Of a DNA stretch of 64,000 bases, positions 10,018-18,562 are shown piece after piece (position 1 is the stretch's first letter; each line of letters begins with the position of its first letter). The translations under genes were made by a program, and so were the position numbers. The notes beneath the pieces are model-generated. The model was not told the DNA's origin. It saw only the letters and a program-made list of their open reading frames with translations, and searched no databases. Source of the stretch: Polycladospora coralii (GTDB lineage: Bacteria; Bacillota; Bacilli; Thermoactinomycetales; Thermoactinomycetaceae); NCBI RefSeq assembly GCF_014773435.2, contig NZ_JACXAG020000001.1:372001-436000 (forward strand). Direction: 5' to 3'.

Positions 10018-10775
10018 GCACATATGTGGAAGTGCGTGATCTTACCCATCGATATTGGGACGTGAAAAGCGAAACGATCGCACTAAAAGAGATTAGCTTC
10101 TCCTTAAAAGAAGGTTCGTTTCTAGTAGTAGTGGGGTCAAGTGGCTGTGGAAAAAGTACGTTATTATCGATTCTTGCGGGCCTATATCCCATTCATGAAG
10201 GGTTCATTACCATTGACGGCAACTCGCTCGCCTCATGCCAAAAGCGAATCGGCTATGTTCTCCAAAAAGATGCTTTGTTGGCTTGGCGAACGATTAAACA
10301 AAATGTACAACTCGGCCTTGAAATACAAGGCATTGCCACATTGAAAAATAAGCAGTACGCATTTGACTTACTCGATCAAGTGGGGTTAGGTCATGTCGGG
10401 GATCATTATCCTCATCAACTTTCTGGCGGAATGAGACAACGTGTTGCTTTAGCGCGCACCTTAGCTGTAAAACCCGATCTTTTATTACTCGATGAGCCCT
10501 TTTCCGCTCTAGACATTAAAAATAAAATCCATTTAGAAACCCTTTTAAAGTCGATTCACAAGCAGCAGAAAAAGACCACGATCTTAGTTACCCATGACTT
10601 AGAAGAAGCGATTGCGCTGGGAGATGATGTATTGGTTTTGTCAGGCCACCCCGGTACGGTCCGCAAAATCATGAAAATTCCCGATAGCATTAAGAATATT
10701 CCCCCACTTGAAGTCAGAGGTCATACGCTTTTTAGATCTCTTTTTGAAGAACTATGGAGAGAGGTTGACTTATGA
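10014..10775 (+). CDS. ABC transporter ATP-binding protein (NitT/TauT type)
   Basis: 253 residues. ATPase of the importer. Walker A is GSSGCGKST, the Q-loop region is YVLQKDALLAWRT, the signature is LSGGMRQR, Walker B is DLLLLDEPFSALD and the switch histidine is in LVTHDLEEA. These, and the AWRTI after the Q-loop, fit the SsuB/TauB/ThiZ group. Overlaps the binding-protein gene by 4 bp (ATGA) and the permease by 4 bp. Confidence 0.92.
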   Translation: MSTYVEVRDLTHRYWDVKSETIALKEISFSLKEGSFLVVVGSSGCGKSTLLSILAGLYPIHEGFITIDGNSLASCQKRIGYVLQKDALLAWRTIKQNVQLGLEIQGIATLKNKQYAFDLLDQVGLGHVGDHYPHQLSGGMRQRVALARTLAVKPDLLLLDEPFSALDIKNKIHLETLLKSIHKQQKKTTILVTHDLEEAIALGDDVLVLSGHPGTVRKIMKIPDSIKNIPPLEVRGHTLFRSLFEELWREVDL

Positions 10776-11590
10776 AACAAATGATTACACTGGAAAAAGG
10801 AGCACAAAGTACTCATCATGCTCGCTTTTTGCGTAAATATCGACTTCAAAATTTAAGTGTTTGGATAGCACGACTGACACTACTTTTTTTATTGATCGGA
10901 GGATGGGAATGGGCAAGTCAAAAGGGTTATATCGATCCTTTTCTGTTTAGTAGCCCCACACTCATCCTTAAAGAAGCGCAACACCTGATACAAGAAGGTG
11001 TGTTTTTCACTCATATCTTACAAACCTTCTTAGAAACCACAGTCGGTTTTTTAGGTGGTACATTACTAGGTATTATATTAGCAACCATCATTTGGGCTTC
11101 TCCTTTCCTTTCGAAAGTATTAGATCCTTATCTTGTGGTGTTAAACAGTTTACCGAAAGTTGCACTAGGTCCTATTTTTATCGTTACGTTGGGTGCAGGT
11201 TTCGTCTCTATCATCGCCATGGCAATCGCCATCACCATTATTATTACAACTTTAGTTATCTACAACAGTTTTCAAACTGTAGACCCAAATTACTTAAGAC
11301 TCGTACGCTCCTTTGGTGCAAATCGCTTTCAACTCTATCGTCTAATCATCTTTCCAGCTTGTATACCAAACATGATTGCGGCGCTGAAAGTGAATGTAGG
11401 CTTAGCGTGGGTAGGTGTCATTGTCGGTGAATTTCTTGTATCCAAGGCTGGACTCGGTTATCTGATTATATATGGATTTCAAGTATTTAATTTACATTTA
11501 GTTATGATGAGTCTTGCCATTATTGCGATTTTAGCGACGCTTATGTATCAAGCGATTGCCTTCATCGAACATCGTTTCAAACATATCTAA
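10772..11590 (+). CDS. ABC transporter permease (NitT/TauT type)
   Basis: 272 residues with about six membrane segments. The EAA-type loop that contacts the ATPase is seen as LRLVRSFGANRFQLYRLIIFPACIP (only part quoted: RSFGANRFQLYRLIIFPA). Third gene of the importer operon, overlapping the ATPase gene by 4 bp. No terminator is obvious in the 200 bp that follow, and no gene is seen there. Confidence 0.92.
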   Translation: MKQMITLEKGAQSTHHARFLRKYRLQNLSVWIARLTLLFLLIGGWEWASQKGYIDPFLFSSPTLILKEAQHLIQEGVFFTHILQTFLETTVGFLGGTLLGIILATIIWASPFLSKVLDPYLVVLNSLPKVALGPIFIVTLGAGFVSIIAMAIAITIIITTLVIYNSFQTVDPNYLRLVRSFGANRFQLYRLIIFPACIPNMIAALKVNVGLAWVGVIVGEFLVSKAGLGYLIIYGFQVFNLHLVMMSLAIIAILATLMYQAIAFIEHRFKHI

Positions 11591-11797
11591 GGATTTACGA
11601 AAATAATTGGTTAGTGATAGAATATTATAAACCTCACTGATCTATGTGTAGCAGAAGTATTTGAAAATGATACAATATCTGATGCCCACATATCATTTAT
11701 TAGCAGAATAAGTAAGTCTATACGCCATCACTTAGCGGAACGGGCATGATGGGTGAAAACCACCACACTTGATCCAAAGCGAAGGAGCTTTGAAGTT

Positions 11798-12268
11798 ATG
11801 AAATCAAAATCTATCGGATTCCTACTCTTACTGATCGGTATTTTCATTTCCCTTATTAAATCAGGATTAGCTCCTCTTCAATCTTTTATGGATTGGCCCT
11901 TTTTATTCTTTTTCGGCGGTTTACTTTTGATCTTTATCGGATACGCGAAAAATAATAGTATTCTCACTTTATGGGGCGGGATTCTGGCCACTTTAGGTAT
12001 TTCAGTCTGGGGTCACCGTCATGTGACAGCTTGGCCTACCCACTGGTCTTTTCTGATCGGATTATTAAGTATTGCATTCTTCATACAATTTGTCGTAAAT
12101 CGTAATAAAATCACCGCGACAATTGGTTTCTTATTGTTACTTGTGGCCTTTTTTGCATGGCCTGGCATAGTAGGTATCCCATACATCGCTCCAATAGCCG
12201 AAGTCATCAACCAATTCTGGCCTGCTCTTCTTATCATGATCGGCTTGATTTTCTTAGTAAAAAAATAA
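11798..12268 (+). CDS. LiaF/LiaI-like multi-pass membrane protein (DUF5668-type)
   Basis: 156 residues from the ATG at 11798, chosen because GAAGGAGC lies 9 bases upstream; the open frame extends 15 codons further but without a ribosome site. About five to six short hydrophobic segments cover nearly the whole protein, with repeated patterns such as GFLLLLIGIF and FWPALLIMIGLIFLVKK. This resembles the transmembrane part of LiaF-type envelope stress sensors and DUF5668 proteins, but the LiaF C-terminal domain is absent. No LiaRS-like regulator is nearby. Function unknown. Confidence 0.65.
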   Translation: MKSKSIGFLLLLIGIFISLIKSGLAPLQSFMDWPFLFFFGGLLLIFIGYAKNNSILTLWGGILATLGISVWGHRHVTAWPTHWSFLIGLLSIAFFIQFVVNRNKITATIGFLLLLVAFFAWPGIVGIPYIAPIAEVINQFWPALLIMIGLIFLVKK

Positions 12269-12322
12269 GACCATTCGTGATTAAACTTAATCGTACGTTT
12301 TTCATCAAAAAGGAGGCTCAAA

Positions 12323-13069
12323 ATGATTACCATTAACACAAATGAAGAAATCCAGAAGATTGCCCGTTCAGGTGAGATATTAGCTGCTTGCCATCGTGAA
12401 TTAGCGAAACGAATAAAGCCTGGTGTAACGACATGGGAGATTGACCAATGGGTTGAGGACTATTTAGCGCAAAACGATGCGATCCCTGCGCAAAAAGATT
12501 TCATGGGTTATCCTTATGCCACATGCGCTTCAGTTAATGATACAGTATGTCATGGTTTCCCACAAAAAACACCATTAAAAGATGGAGATATTGTAACGAT
12601 TGACATGGTGGTTAATTATAAGGGATGGTTGGCCGACTCAGCATGGAGTTATGCTGTCGGGTCCATTTCCAAAGCAAATACGCATCTATTAAAGATCACT
12701 GAAGCAGCTTTATATAAAGGAATCGAGCAAGCGATACCCGGTAATCAAATTGGGGATATCTCACACGCCGTTCAATCCCATGCCGAAGCACACCATTTGT
12801 CGGTAGTACGCCCTTTCCTTGGTCATGGAATAGGCAGGAAGCTTCATGAACCACCTGAAGTGCCACATTACGGTAAGGCTGGAACGGGTCCTCTTTTAAA
12901 AGCTGGGATGGTCATTACAATTGAACCTATTCTAACACTCGGCTCTCATCATGTGCATATATTAGAAGACGGGTGGACAGCCAAAACAATCGATGGAAGC
13001 TGGTCAGCACAGTATGAACACACCATCGCAATTACAGAACACAAACCGCTCATTTTGACCAAACAATAG
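12323..13069 (+). CDS. map: Methionine aminopeptidase, type I
   Basis: 248 residues. Removes the initiator methionine from new proteins. The five metal ligands are visible in the standard order: Asp in TIDMVVNYKGW, Asp in LADSAWSY, His in FLGHGIGRKLHEPP, Glu in ITIEPILTL and Glu in YEHTIAIT. Strong AAAGGAGG site. Bacilli usually have another map in the ribosomal protein cluster, so this standalone copy is probably the MapB/YflG-like paralogue. The TAG stop lies inside the shared terminator hairpin. Confidence 0.93.
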   Translation: MITINTNEEIQKIARSGEILAACHRELAKRIKPGVTTWEIDQWVEDYLAQNDAIPAQKDFMGYPYATCASVNDTVCHGFPQKTPLKDGDIVTIDMVVNYKGWLADSAWSYAVGSISKANTHLLKITEAALYKGIEQAIPGNQIGDISHAVQSHAEAHHLSVVRPFLGHGIGRKLHEPPEVPHYGKAGTGPLLKAGMVITIEPILTLGSHHVHILEDGWTAKTIDGSWSAQYEHTIAITEHKPLILTKQ

Positions 13070-13108
13070 GAGCATAAGGAAGTGTCACGACACTTCCTTA
13101 TGCTCCTA
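13067..13108. terminator. Perfect 20-bp inverted repeat, shared convergent terminator
   Basis: A perfect inverted repeat with 20-bp arms and a 2-base centre (AC). It starts on the TAG stop of map and also carries the last codons and TAA stop of the convergent DUF2085 gene. There is no strong U-tract, so intrinsic termination is likely but not certain. Confidence 0.7.
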
Positions 13109-13442
13109 TCCATTTCTCTACAAGCCCGTAGGCACTTTTCACTACAATAAAGGAAAGGCCTATCCCACTTAATAAGCCTGTAATCACTCTAAGTCTATTA
13201 TTACTCTCCCTCCAACCCCATAGCTGCGTAAATCCATCTACGAGTAGGGGAAGCTGGAGAATAACCCCCCATAACCAAGAAAATGAGTTCGGTATAAAAA
13301 CAAATACAGGTATACTCACATAACCCAGCAAAATGCTCATACATCGCGCACATAATGGGAAGGTTTGGCCTCTTAGCTGTATACTCCGTTCTACTTTCCG
13401 ATGACACGGCACCCATTTGAGTATATGGGCTAATGTCTCCAT
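13098..13442 (-). CDS. DUF2085 small membrane protein
   Basis: 114 residues with about three hydrophobic segments. The N-terminal pattern WVPCHRKVERSIQLRGQ followed by FPLCARCMSILLGY matches the DUF2085 family, whose conserved Cys-His-Arg and C-A-R-C motifs suggest metal binding; no function is known. The last residues are encoded in the arm of the terminator hairpin shared with map. The upstream neighbour is another small membrane protein. Confidence 0.75.
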   Translation of the reverse strand: METLAHILKWVPCHRKVERSIQLRGQTFPLCARCMSILLGYVSIPVFVFIPNSFSWLWGVILQLPLLVDGFTQLWGWRESNNRLRVITGLLSGIGLSFIVVKSAYGLVEKWIGA

Positions 13443-13454
13443 ATGTTTATCTCC

Positions 13455-13700
13455 TTAATCGCCTATATTTCCACAATCGATGCAATCACAAATTCCACTT
13501 GAAGAAAAAGCAATATCGCCACAGCATGAATCGGATCTGTTGTTTTTCTGTTGTTGCCGGCGATAATACCAAGTTCCCATCATACTCATACAGATCGATA
13601 CAGCCAGTACAATTCCAGCTTCTAGATACGCTTTCTCCCAAAATAGAACAGCTGCGGTTAGATATAATGTCAGGTTAATTGTACACAAAACAAAGAACAT
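13455..13700 (-). CDS. Small membrane protein with Cys-rich tail
   Basis: 81 residues. Two hydrophobic segments in the first 50 residues, then a positively charged YYRRQQQKNNRS stretch and a tail with five cysteines (SCCGDIAF, ICDCIDCGN). GGGAGG lies 11 bases before the ATG at 13700. Only 12 bp separate it from the DUF2085 gene, so they are probably co-transcribed. I do not recognise a family. Confidence 0.6.
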   Translation of the reverse strand: MFFVLCTINLTLYLTAAVLFWEKAYLEAGIVLAVSICMSMMGTWYYRRQQQKNNRSDSCCGDIAFSSSGICDCIDCGNIGD

Positions 13701-13748
13701 GTTATATCATGACCTCCCTCAAAACCGTTTCAAAATTATACATTTTCG

Positions 13749-13757
13749 CATAGGATA
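13749..13757 (+). promoter_or_regulatory. Candidate sigma-K -10 element
   Basis: CATAGGATA fits the sigma-K -10 consensus CATAnnnTA and lies 21 bp before the GTG start of the DUF6143 gene. No AC-type -35 is found 16-17 bases upstream, which weakens the call. Confidence 0.35.
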
Positions 13758-13778
13758 CGATAGAAAAGGGAAAGGTAG

Positions 13779-14345
13779 GTGACCGCTATATACTTTCACT
13801 CATTTTCTATCCCCACTACGCTTCACAGCTATTCAAATGCAATTGCCAGCCTACCCTACTCATTTTTTCATTCGATTAGGCGTAGATATCACATTGGGCA
13901 AACGGGATATTTATTTACAAATCCGAATAAAGGATCATGGGGTGCTCTATTAAACCCGGCAAACTCACGTGTATGTATTCGGACATTATTAATCGCCATC
14001 ACAAACTTTTCCACATACGCTTCGCTTCATGCCTCTATTTCGTTTAATGCCTACCCTTCTGGCCATAAATTACTTTCTCCTCATATTGCAACTCTGCGAA
14101 GCATCAATCCGATTCGCCCCTATGCCAGCGTTTTATATAACCCGACAGGAAACCTAACGATCGGACAAAGCCACTTAGAAGAGACCGTATTTCCGTACAC
14201 CATCAGTGCTTCGATAACCGAAACACCGCTCACTTTAATGCCAGGAGAAATCATTACAATCTACCTCAGAAATCATACTTCTTCTTCTAGGTCACAAATT
14301 TCTTTCGGTTGGTATGAGGAAGCATTACCTACTTATTCAAGATAG
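13779..14345 (+). CDS. DUF6143 family protein
   Basis: 188 residues, starting with GTG at 13779; the ribosome site (AAAGG) is weak and close. The features are those I associate with DUF6143: GYLFTNPNKGSWGALLNPAN near residue 45, a central beta-rich domain, and the closing FGWYEEALP. No signal peptide or membrane segment. The family is frequent in spore formers; a spore-surface or coat role is an inference supported only by the sigma-K-like -10 upstream. Flanked by a terminator on the 3' side. Confidence 0.65.
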   Translation: MTAIYFHSFSIPTTLHSYSNAIASLPYSFFHSIRRRYHIGQTGYLFTNPNKGSWGALLNPANSRVCIRTLLIAITNFSTYASLHASISFNAYPSGHKLLSPHIATLRSINPIRPYASVLYNPTGNLTIGQSHLEETVFPYTISASITETPLTLMPGEIITIYLRNHTSSSRSQISFGWYEEALPTYSR

Positions 14346-14370
14346 TGGAGACATCGAAATGCCTCCACTA
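14343..14370 (+). terminator. Terminator after the DUF6143 gene
   Basis: 8-bp arms TAGTGGAG and CTCCACTA with a 12-base loop, beginning at the TAG stop and followed by TTTCAAAT. Confidence 0.6.
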
Positions 14371-14405
14371 TTTCAAATCTATTTTATGAGATGATTCGTC
14401 TTTTA

Positions 14406-14430
14406 TTTTAGTGAAGCGACATCACTAAAA
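14406..14430. terminator. Hairpin between convergent DUF6143 and ddl genes
   Basis: 9-bp arms TTTTAGTGA and TCACTAAAA around a 7-base loop, 5 bp from the ddl stop. AT-rich on both sides; could end transcription from either direction. Confidence 0.5.
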
Positions 14431-14434
14431 TATT

Positions 14435-15541
14435 TTAATTCATATCTAAAGTTGTAATCAGTTCCGATTTTTCACGATAGCGTGTAATAGCCAATTGAAT
14501 TAGTTCTGCGATGACCGCTTTGTAAGACAAGCCAGATTCCGCCCACAAATGTGCATACATACTGTATGGGGTAAATCCAGGCATGGTATTAATCTCGTTA
14601 ATCAAGATTTCTCCATTATCTTTACGAACAAAAAAATCTACCCGCGATAGCCCTGAGCAATCAAGTGCTTGATAAGCTCGAATAGCAAGTTCTTGAATTT
14701 GGGCTTGTGTTTGTGATGGTAAATCAGCAGGAATCTGCATGGTCGACTCTCCATCAACATACTTCGCTTGGTAATCGTAGAAATCACCTGATGAAATGAT
14801 TTCACCCACAACGGATGCTTTCGGATCATCATTTCCCAAAACTGCCACTTCAATTTCACGTGCAGGAATAAATTCCTCTACGATTATTTTACGATCATAC
14901 TTACCTGCTAATGCTAAAGCAGCTTGTAATTCGACCCGATTTTCCGCTTTCGATATCCCCACACTTGAGCCTAAGTTTGCTGGTTTAATAAAACACGGAT
15001 AACCTATAGTGGACTCAATTTGTGCGTACACAACCTCTACATTTTTAATGATTTCAGATTTTAAGAAGTACATATATGCACCCTGCGGAATTCCGGTTTG
15101 TGCAAATAACTTTTTGGCTATCACTTTATCCATCGCTACTGCTGAAGCTAGCACGCCCGCTCCTACATATGGAACATCAGCAATTTCAAGTAAACCTTGC
15201 ATCGTACCATCTTCTCCAAATGTACCATGTAGCACCGGGAATACGACATCAACCTCTTCTTTTGAGAAAGTAGGACCGTTTTCTATTTCTTTTTTTTCAC
15301 TACTAGCGATGGGTAAACTTCCTTGTAGTCTTTCCAGTATTTCTGTGTTTAAATGTGCAGCAATCATCTGTATAGATGAAGCACCTTTCACCCATTCCCC
15401 TCGCTTGGAAATACCAATTGGAATCACATCATATTTTTCTGGATCCATCGCTTGGATAACAGATGCCGCTGACGATAATGAGACATCATGCTCACCTGAT
15501 TTCCCACCAAACAAAACGGCGACTCGAAGTTTTTTGGTCAA
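14435..15541 (-). CDS. ddl: D-alanine--D-alanine ligase
   Basis: 368 residues. ATP-grasp enzyme that makes D-Ala-D-Ala for peptidoglycan. Marks: FGGKSGEHDVSLSSAASV at the N-terminus, KPANLGSSVGISKA, REIEVAVLGND, and the metal/ATP region ILINEINTMPGFTPYSMYA. The Tyr in TPYSMYAHLW fits a D-Ala-type rather than D-lactate ligase. Start is TTG at 15541 with GAGAGGATGAAC before it; the upstream in-frame ATG is closed by a TGA. Next to engB on the same strand. Confidence 0.95.
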   Translation of the reverse strand: MTKKLRVAVLFGGKSGEHDVSLSSAASVIQAMDPEKYDVIPIGISKRGEWVKGASSIQMIAAHLNTEILERLQGSLPIASSEKKEIENGPTFSKEEVDVVFPVLHGTFGEDGTMQGLLEIADVPYVGAGVLASAVAMDKVIAKKLFAQTGIPQGAYMYFLKSEIIKNVEVVYAQIESTIGYPCFIKPANLGSSVGISKAENRVELQAALALAGKYDRKIIVEEFIPAREIEVAVLGNDDPKASVVGEIISSGDFYDYQAKYVDGESTMQIPADLPSQTQAQIQELAIRAYQALDCSGLSRVDFFVRKDNGEILINEINTMPGFTPYSMYAHLWAESGLSYKAVIAELIQLAITRYREKSELITTLDMN

Positions 15542-15555
15542 AACAGTTCATCCTC

Positions 15556-16161
15556 TCATATGTCTCTTTTATCGTAATGATTAAGATGTGAATAGATTTC
15601 ATTCCACAATTTCTCTTTACCATATGAAGTTTGGGAAGAAAAAAGAATTACAGGATCATTACGATCTACCAGTAAGGCCTCTTTAATGATTTTAATGTGT
15701 TTTTGCCAGTGTCCTTTTGTAACTTTATCGCATTTAGTCGCCACGATGATAACGGGGAGCTCATGATACTTTAAGAAATGATACATGTTATAGTCATCTT
15801 CACTTGGTTTATGACGAATATCAATCAACTGTATGACTGCCTTTAAAGGCTCTCTTGAGGTGAAGTATGTTTCCATCATCTTTCCCCACTGTGCTTTCAC
15901 ACTTTTAGGTACACGTGCAAAACCATAGCCAGGGACATCGGCAAAGTGGAAGGAATCATTTATTCGATAAAAGTTTATCGTTTGCGTTTTCCCCGGTGTA
16001 GAACTTGTTCTCGCTAATTTTTTACGTTGGATCAGCGTATTAATAAGTGATGATTTTCCCACATTAGAACGCCCAGCCAGAGCGATCTCTGGCAGGGCGT
16101 CATCGGGATATTGGGTAGGCTTTACAGCACTAATGACAATTTCAGCTTTTGTTACTTTCAT
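15556..16161 (-). CDS. ysxC: Ribosome biogenesis GTP-binding protein YsxC/EngB
   Basis: 201 residues. Essential GTPase for 50S subunit assembly in bacilli. G1 is [13 protein letters not shown]3 region [14 protein letters not shown]4 is VATKCDKV. It begins 20 bp inside the end of lonA, so the two are translationally coupled, as in B. subtilis. In that species hemA follows; here the ABC importer to ddl block intervenes. Confidence 0.95.
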   Translation of the reverse strand: MKVTKAEIVISAVKPTQYPDDALPEIALAGRSNVGKSSLINTLIQRKKLARTSSTPGKTQTINFYRINDSFHFADVPGYGFARVPKSVKAQWGKMMETYFTSREPLKAVIQLIDIRHKPSEDDYNMYHFLKYHELPVIIVATKCDKVTKGHWQKHIKIIKEALLVDRNDPVILFSSQTSYGKEKLWNEIYSHLNHYDKRDI

Positions 16162-18487
16162 TAAAATCCCTCACTAAAGCAAGCTTTAACACTTCATCCA
16201 TGTGACTCACAGGGGTGAAAGTTAAGTCGTTTAATATACTTTCTGGAATATCTTCCAAATCTTTTTCATTCTCTTTAGGGAACAAGACATGTTTAATTCC
16301 AGCTCGATGCGCACTTAATGACTTTTCTTTTAGTCCACCAATAGGTAGAACACGCCCTCTTAGCGTAATCTCACCCGTCATGGCAACATCTCTAGATACT
16401 GGAATATCCGTTAGAGCCGATACCATCGCAGTTACCATCGTAATCCCGGCCGAAGGGCCATCTTTTGGCGTTGCTCCTTCTGGAATATGGATATGAATAT
16501 CATATTTTTCGTGAAAATCTGGCGCAATGTTAAAAAAATCTGCTCGGGAGCGGATATAACTAAAAGCAGCTTGTGCAGATTCTTGCATCACATCGCCTAA
16601 CTTTCCAGTCAGCATAAGCTTTCCTTTTCCCGGTAAAACAGAAACTTCTATAGATAGTGTATCCCCACCCACTTCAGTCCAAGCAAGTCCTGTAACCACG
16701 CCAATATGGTCCTCATCTTCTGCTTTTCCATAGCGGACCTTTTCAGCTCCAAGATACTGCGGTAAATTTTTTTCAGTAATAATAATTCGTTTTCGATTGC
16801 CTGCCAATAATTGTTTGGCAGCTTTTCGACAAAGCGTGGCAATGGTACGCTCTAGATTACGTACACCAGCTTCCCTTGTATAATTTCGAATGATCTTAAG
16901 CATAGCTTCTCGCTTAATTTGCATCTGCTCTTTGCTAAGTCCATGCTCTTTTAATTGCTTAGGATACAAATAGGTCTTGGCAATTTGTTCTTTCTCTAAT
17001 TCTGTATATCCTGAAATTGTTAAGACTTCCATTCTATCTAATAATGGACGTGGAATTTGACTCACAGCATTTGCAGTCGTAATAAACATGACATTCGATA
17101 AATCATACGGAAGTTCAATATAATGATCACTAAAGGTTGTGTTTTGATTGGGGTCAAGTACCTCTAGTAAAGCTGAAGATGGGTCGCCTCGGAAGTCCAT
17201 GGCCATTTTGTCAATCTCATCTAATAAAAAGACAGGATTTTTACTGCCAGCCGATTTCATACCTTGAATGATTCTACCTGGCATTGCCCCTACATATGTA
17301 CGACGGTGTCCTCTAATCTCAGCTTCATCACGAACACCACCTAGCGATATTCTTACGAAATTACGTCCAAGCGACCTAGCAATAGAGCGCGCCAAGGAAG
17401 TTTTACCTACCCCTGGAGGGCCGGCTAAACATAGTATTGGACCTTTCATCACCTTTACCATTTTTTGTACAGCTAAGTACTCAAGTACACGCTCTTTCGC
17501 TTTTTCTAAACCATAATGATCTTCATCTAATATTTTTTCTGCTAAATGAATATCTAAATCATCCATGGTTTCTTTCTCCCACGGCAACTCTAGTAACCAC
17601 TCGATATAAGTTCGTACGACTCCCCCTTCAGCTGAACTAGTAGGAATTTTCTCTAAACGATCAATTTCTTTCGAAATCTTTTCTTTAACCGTATCTGCAG
17701 CTTCTATATTTTGTAATTGCTCTCGCAACTCTTCGGCTTCAGATAAACGACCTTCTTTATCTCCTAACTCACGCTGTATCGCTTTCATTTGTTCACGTAA
17801 ATAATATTCTTTCTGTGTTTTTTCCATTTGTTTTTTCACACGTGAACTAATTTGTTTTTCTAGCTCTAACACTTCTTTTTCATCATGGATGTGACTCAAT
17901 AACTTTTCAAGCCGCTCTTTCACATCCAAAATCTCCAGAATTTCCTGTTTATCTGGTATCTTGAGTGGCAAATGTGAAGTGACCACATCTGCAAGACGTC
18001 CTGGCTCTTCTATATCAACTACAGCTGAATAGGTTTCTGTTGATAATTTTTTAGATAATCTTAAATATTGTTCAAAGTGATCCAAGACAGTTCGCATTAA
18101 AGCTTCTATATCCTTACCTTCATGTTGGATCTCTTCAATTTCTTGATATCGCACCTGATAAAATGCTTCAGAATCCGCAAATTCTCGAATTGTAGCACGA
18201 CGTAGTCCCTCTACTAAAACGCGAATCGTGCCATTAGGTAACTTTAACATTTGACGCACTTTGGCAATCGTTCCAACGCTATAAATGTCATTCTCATCTG
18301 GCTCTTCAATTTGAACCTCTCGTTGGGTAGCGAGCAGGATTAGACTCTCGTCATCAACCATTGCATGCTCTAAAGCTTGTACAGAGCGATCTCTGCCTAC
18401 GTCTAAATGTAGGACCATTGTAGGAAAAACCAATACACCTCTTAATGGTAACAGAGGTAATATTTGTTCCTCTATTTTTACAGCCAT
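16142..18487 (-). CDS. lonA: ATP-dependent protease LonA
   Basis: 781 residues. Hexameric AAA+ serine protease that degrades damaged and regulatory proteins in the cytosol. Order of domains: N-terminal LON substrate domain (about 1-205), coiled-coil, AAA+ module with Walker [14 protein letters not shown] and Walker [11 protein letters not shown], and the C-terminal Ser-Lys protease domain with the catalytic serine in [11 protein letters not shown] and lysine in [17 protein letters not shown] at 18487 behind GGAGGTG. lonB precedes it and engB overlaps its end. Confidence 0.97.
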   Translation of the reverse strand: MAVKIEEQILPLLPLRGVLVFPTMVLHLDVGRDRSVQALEHAMVDDESLILLATQREVQIEEPDENDIYSVGTIAKVRQMLKLPNGTIRVLVEGLRRATIREFADSEAFYQVRYQEIEEIQHEGKDIEALMRTVLDHFEQYLRLSKKLSTETYSAVVDIEEPGRLADVVTSHLPLKIPDKQEILEILDVKERLEKLLSHIHDEKEVLELEKQISSRVKKQMEKTQKEYYLREQMKAIQRELGDKEGRLSEAEELREQLQNIEAADTVKEKISKEIDRLEKIPTSSAEGGVVRTYIEWLLELPWEKETMDDLDIHLAEKILDEDHYGLEKAKERVLEYLAVQKMVKVMKGPILCLAGPPGVGKTSLARSIARSLGRNFVRISLGGVRDEAEIRGHRRTYVGAMPGRIIQGMKSAGSKNPVFLLDEIDKMAMDFRGDPSSALLEVLDPNQNTTFSDHYIELPYDLSNVMFITTANAVSQIPRPLLDRMEVLTISGYTELEKEQIAKTYLYPKQLKEHGLSKEQMQIKREAMLKIIRNYTREAGVRNLERTIATLCRKAAKQLLAGNRKRIIITEKNLPQYLGAEKVRYGKAEDEDHIGVVTGLAWTEVGGDTLSIEVSVLPGKGKLMLTGKLGDVMQESAQAAFSYIRSRADFFNIAPDFHEKYDIHIHIPEGATPKDGPSAGITMVTAMVSALTDIPVSRDVAMTGEITLRGRVLPIGGLKEKSLSAHRAGIKHVLFPKENEKDLEDIPESILNDLTFTPVSHMDEVLKLALVRDFNESNKS

Positions 18488-18562
18488 ACCTGCACCTCCA
18501 TTGCTGTCAACAGGGAACTTTACTCAGCTTTGTCTGATTTTATCTTATTCCTTATCTTTTGT

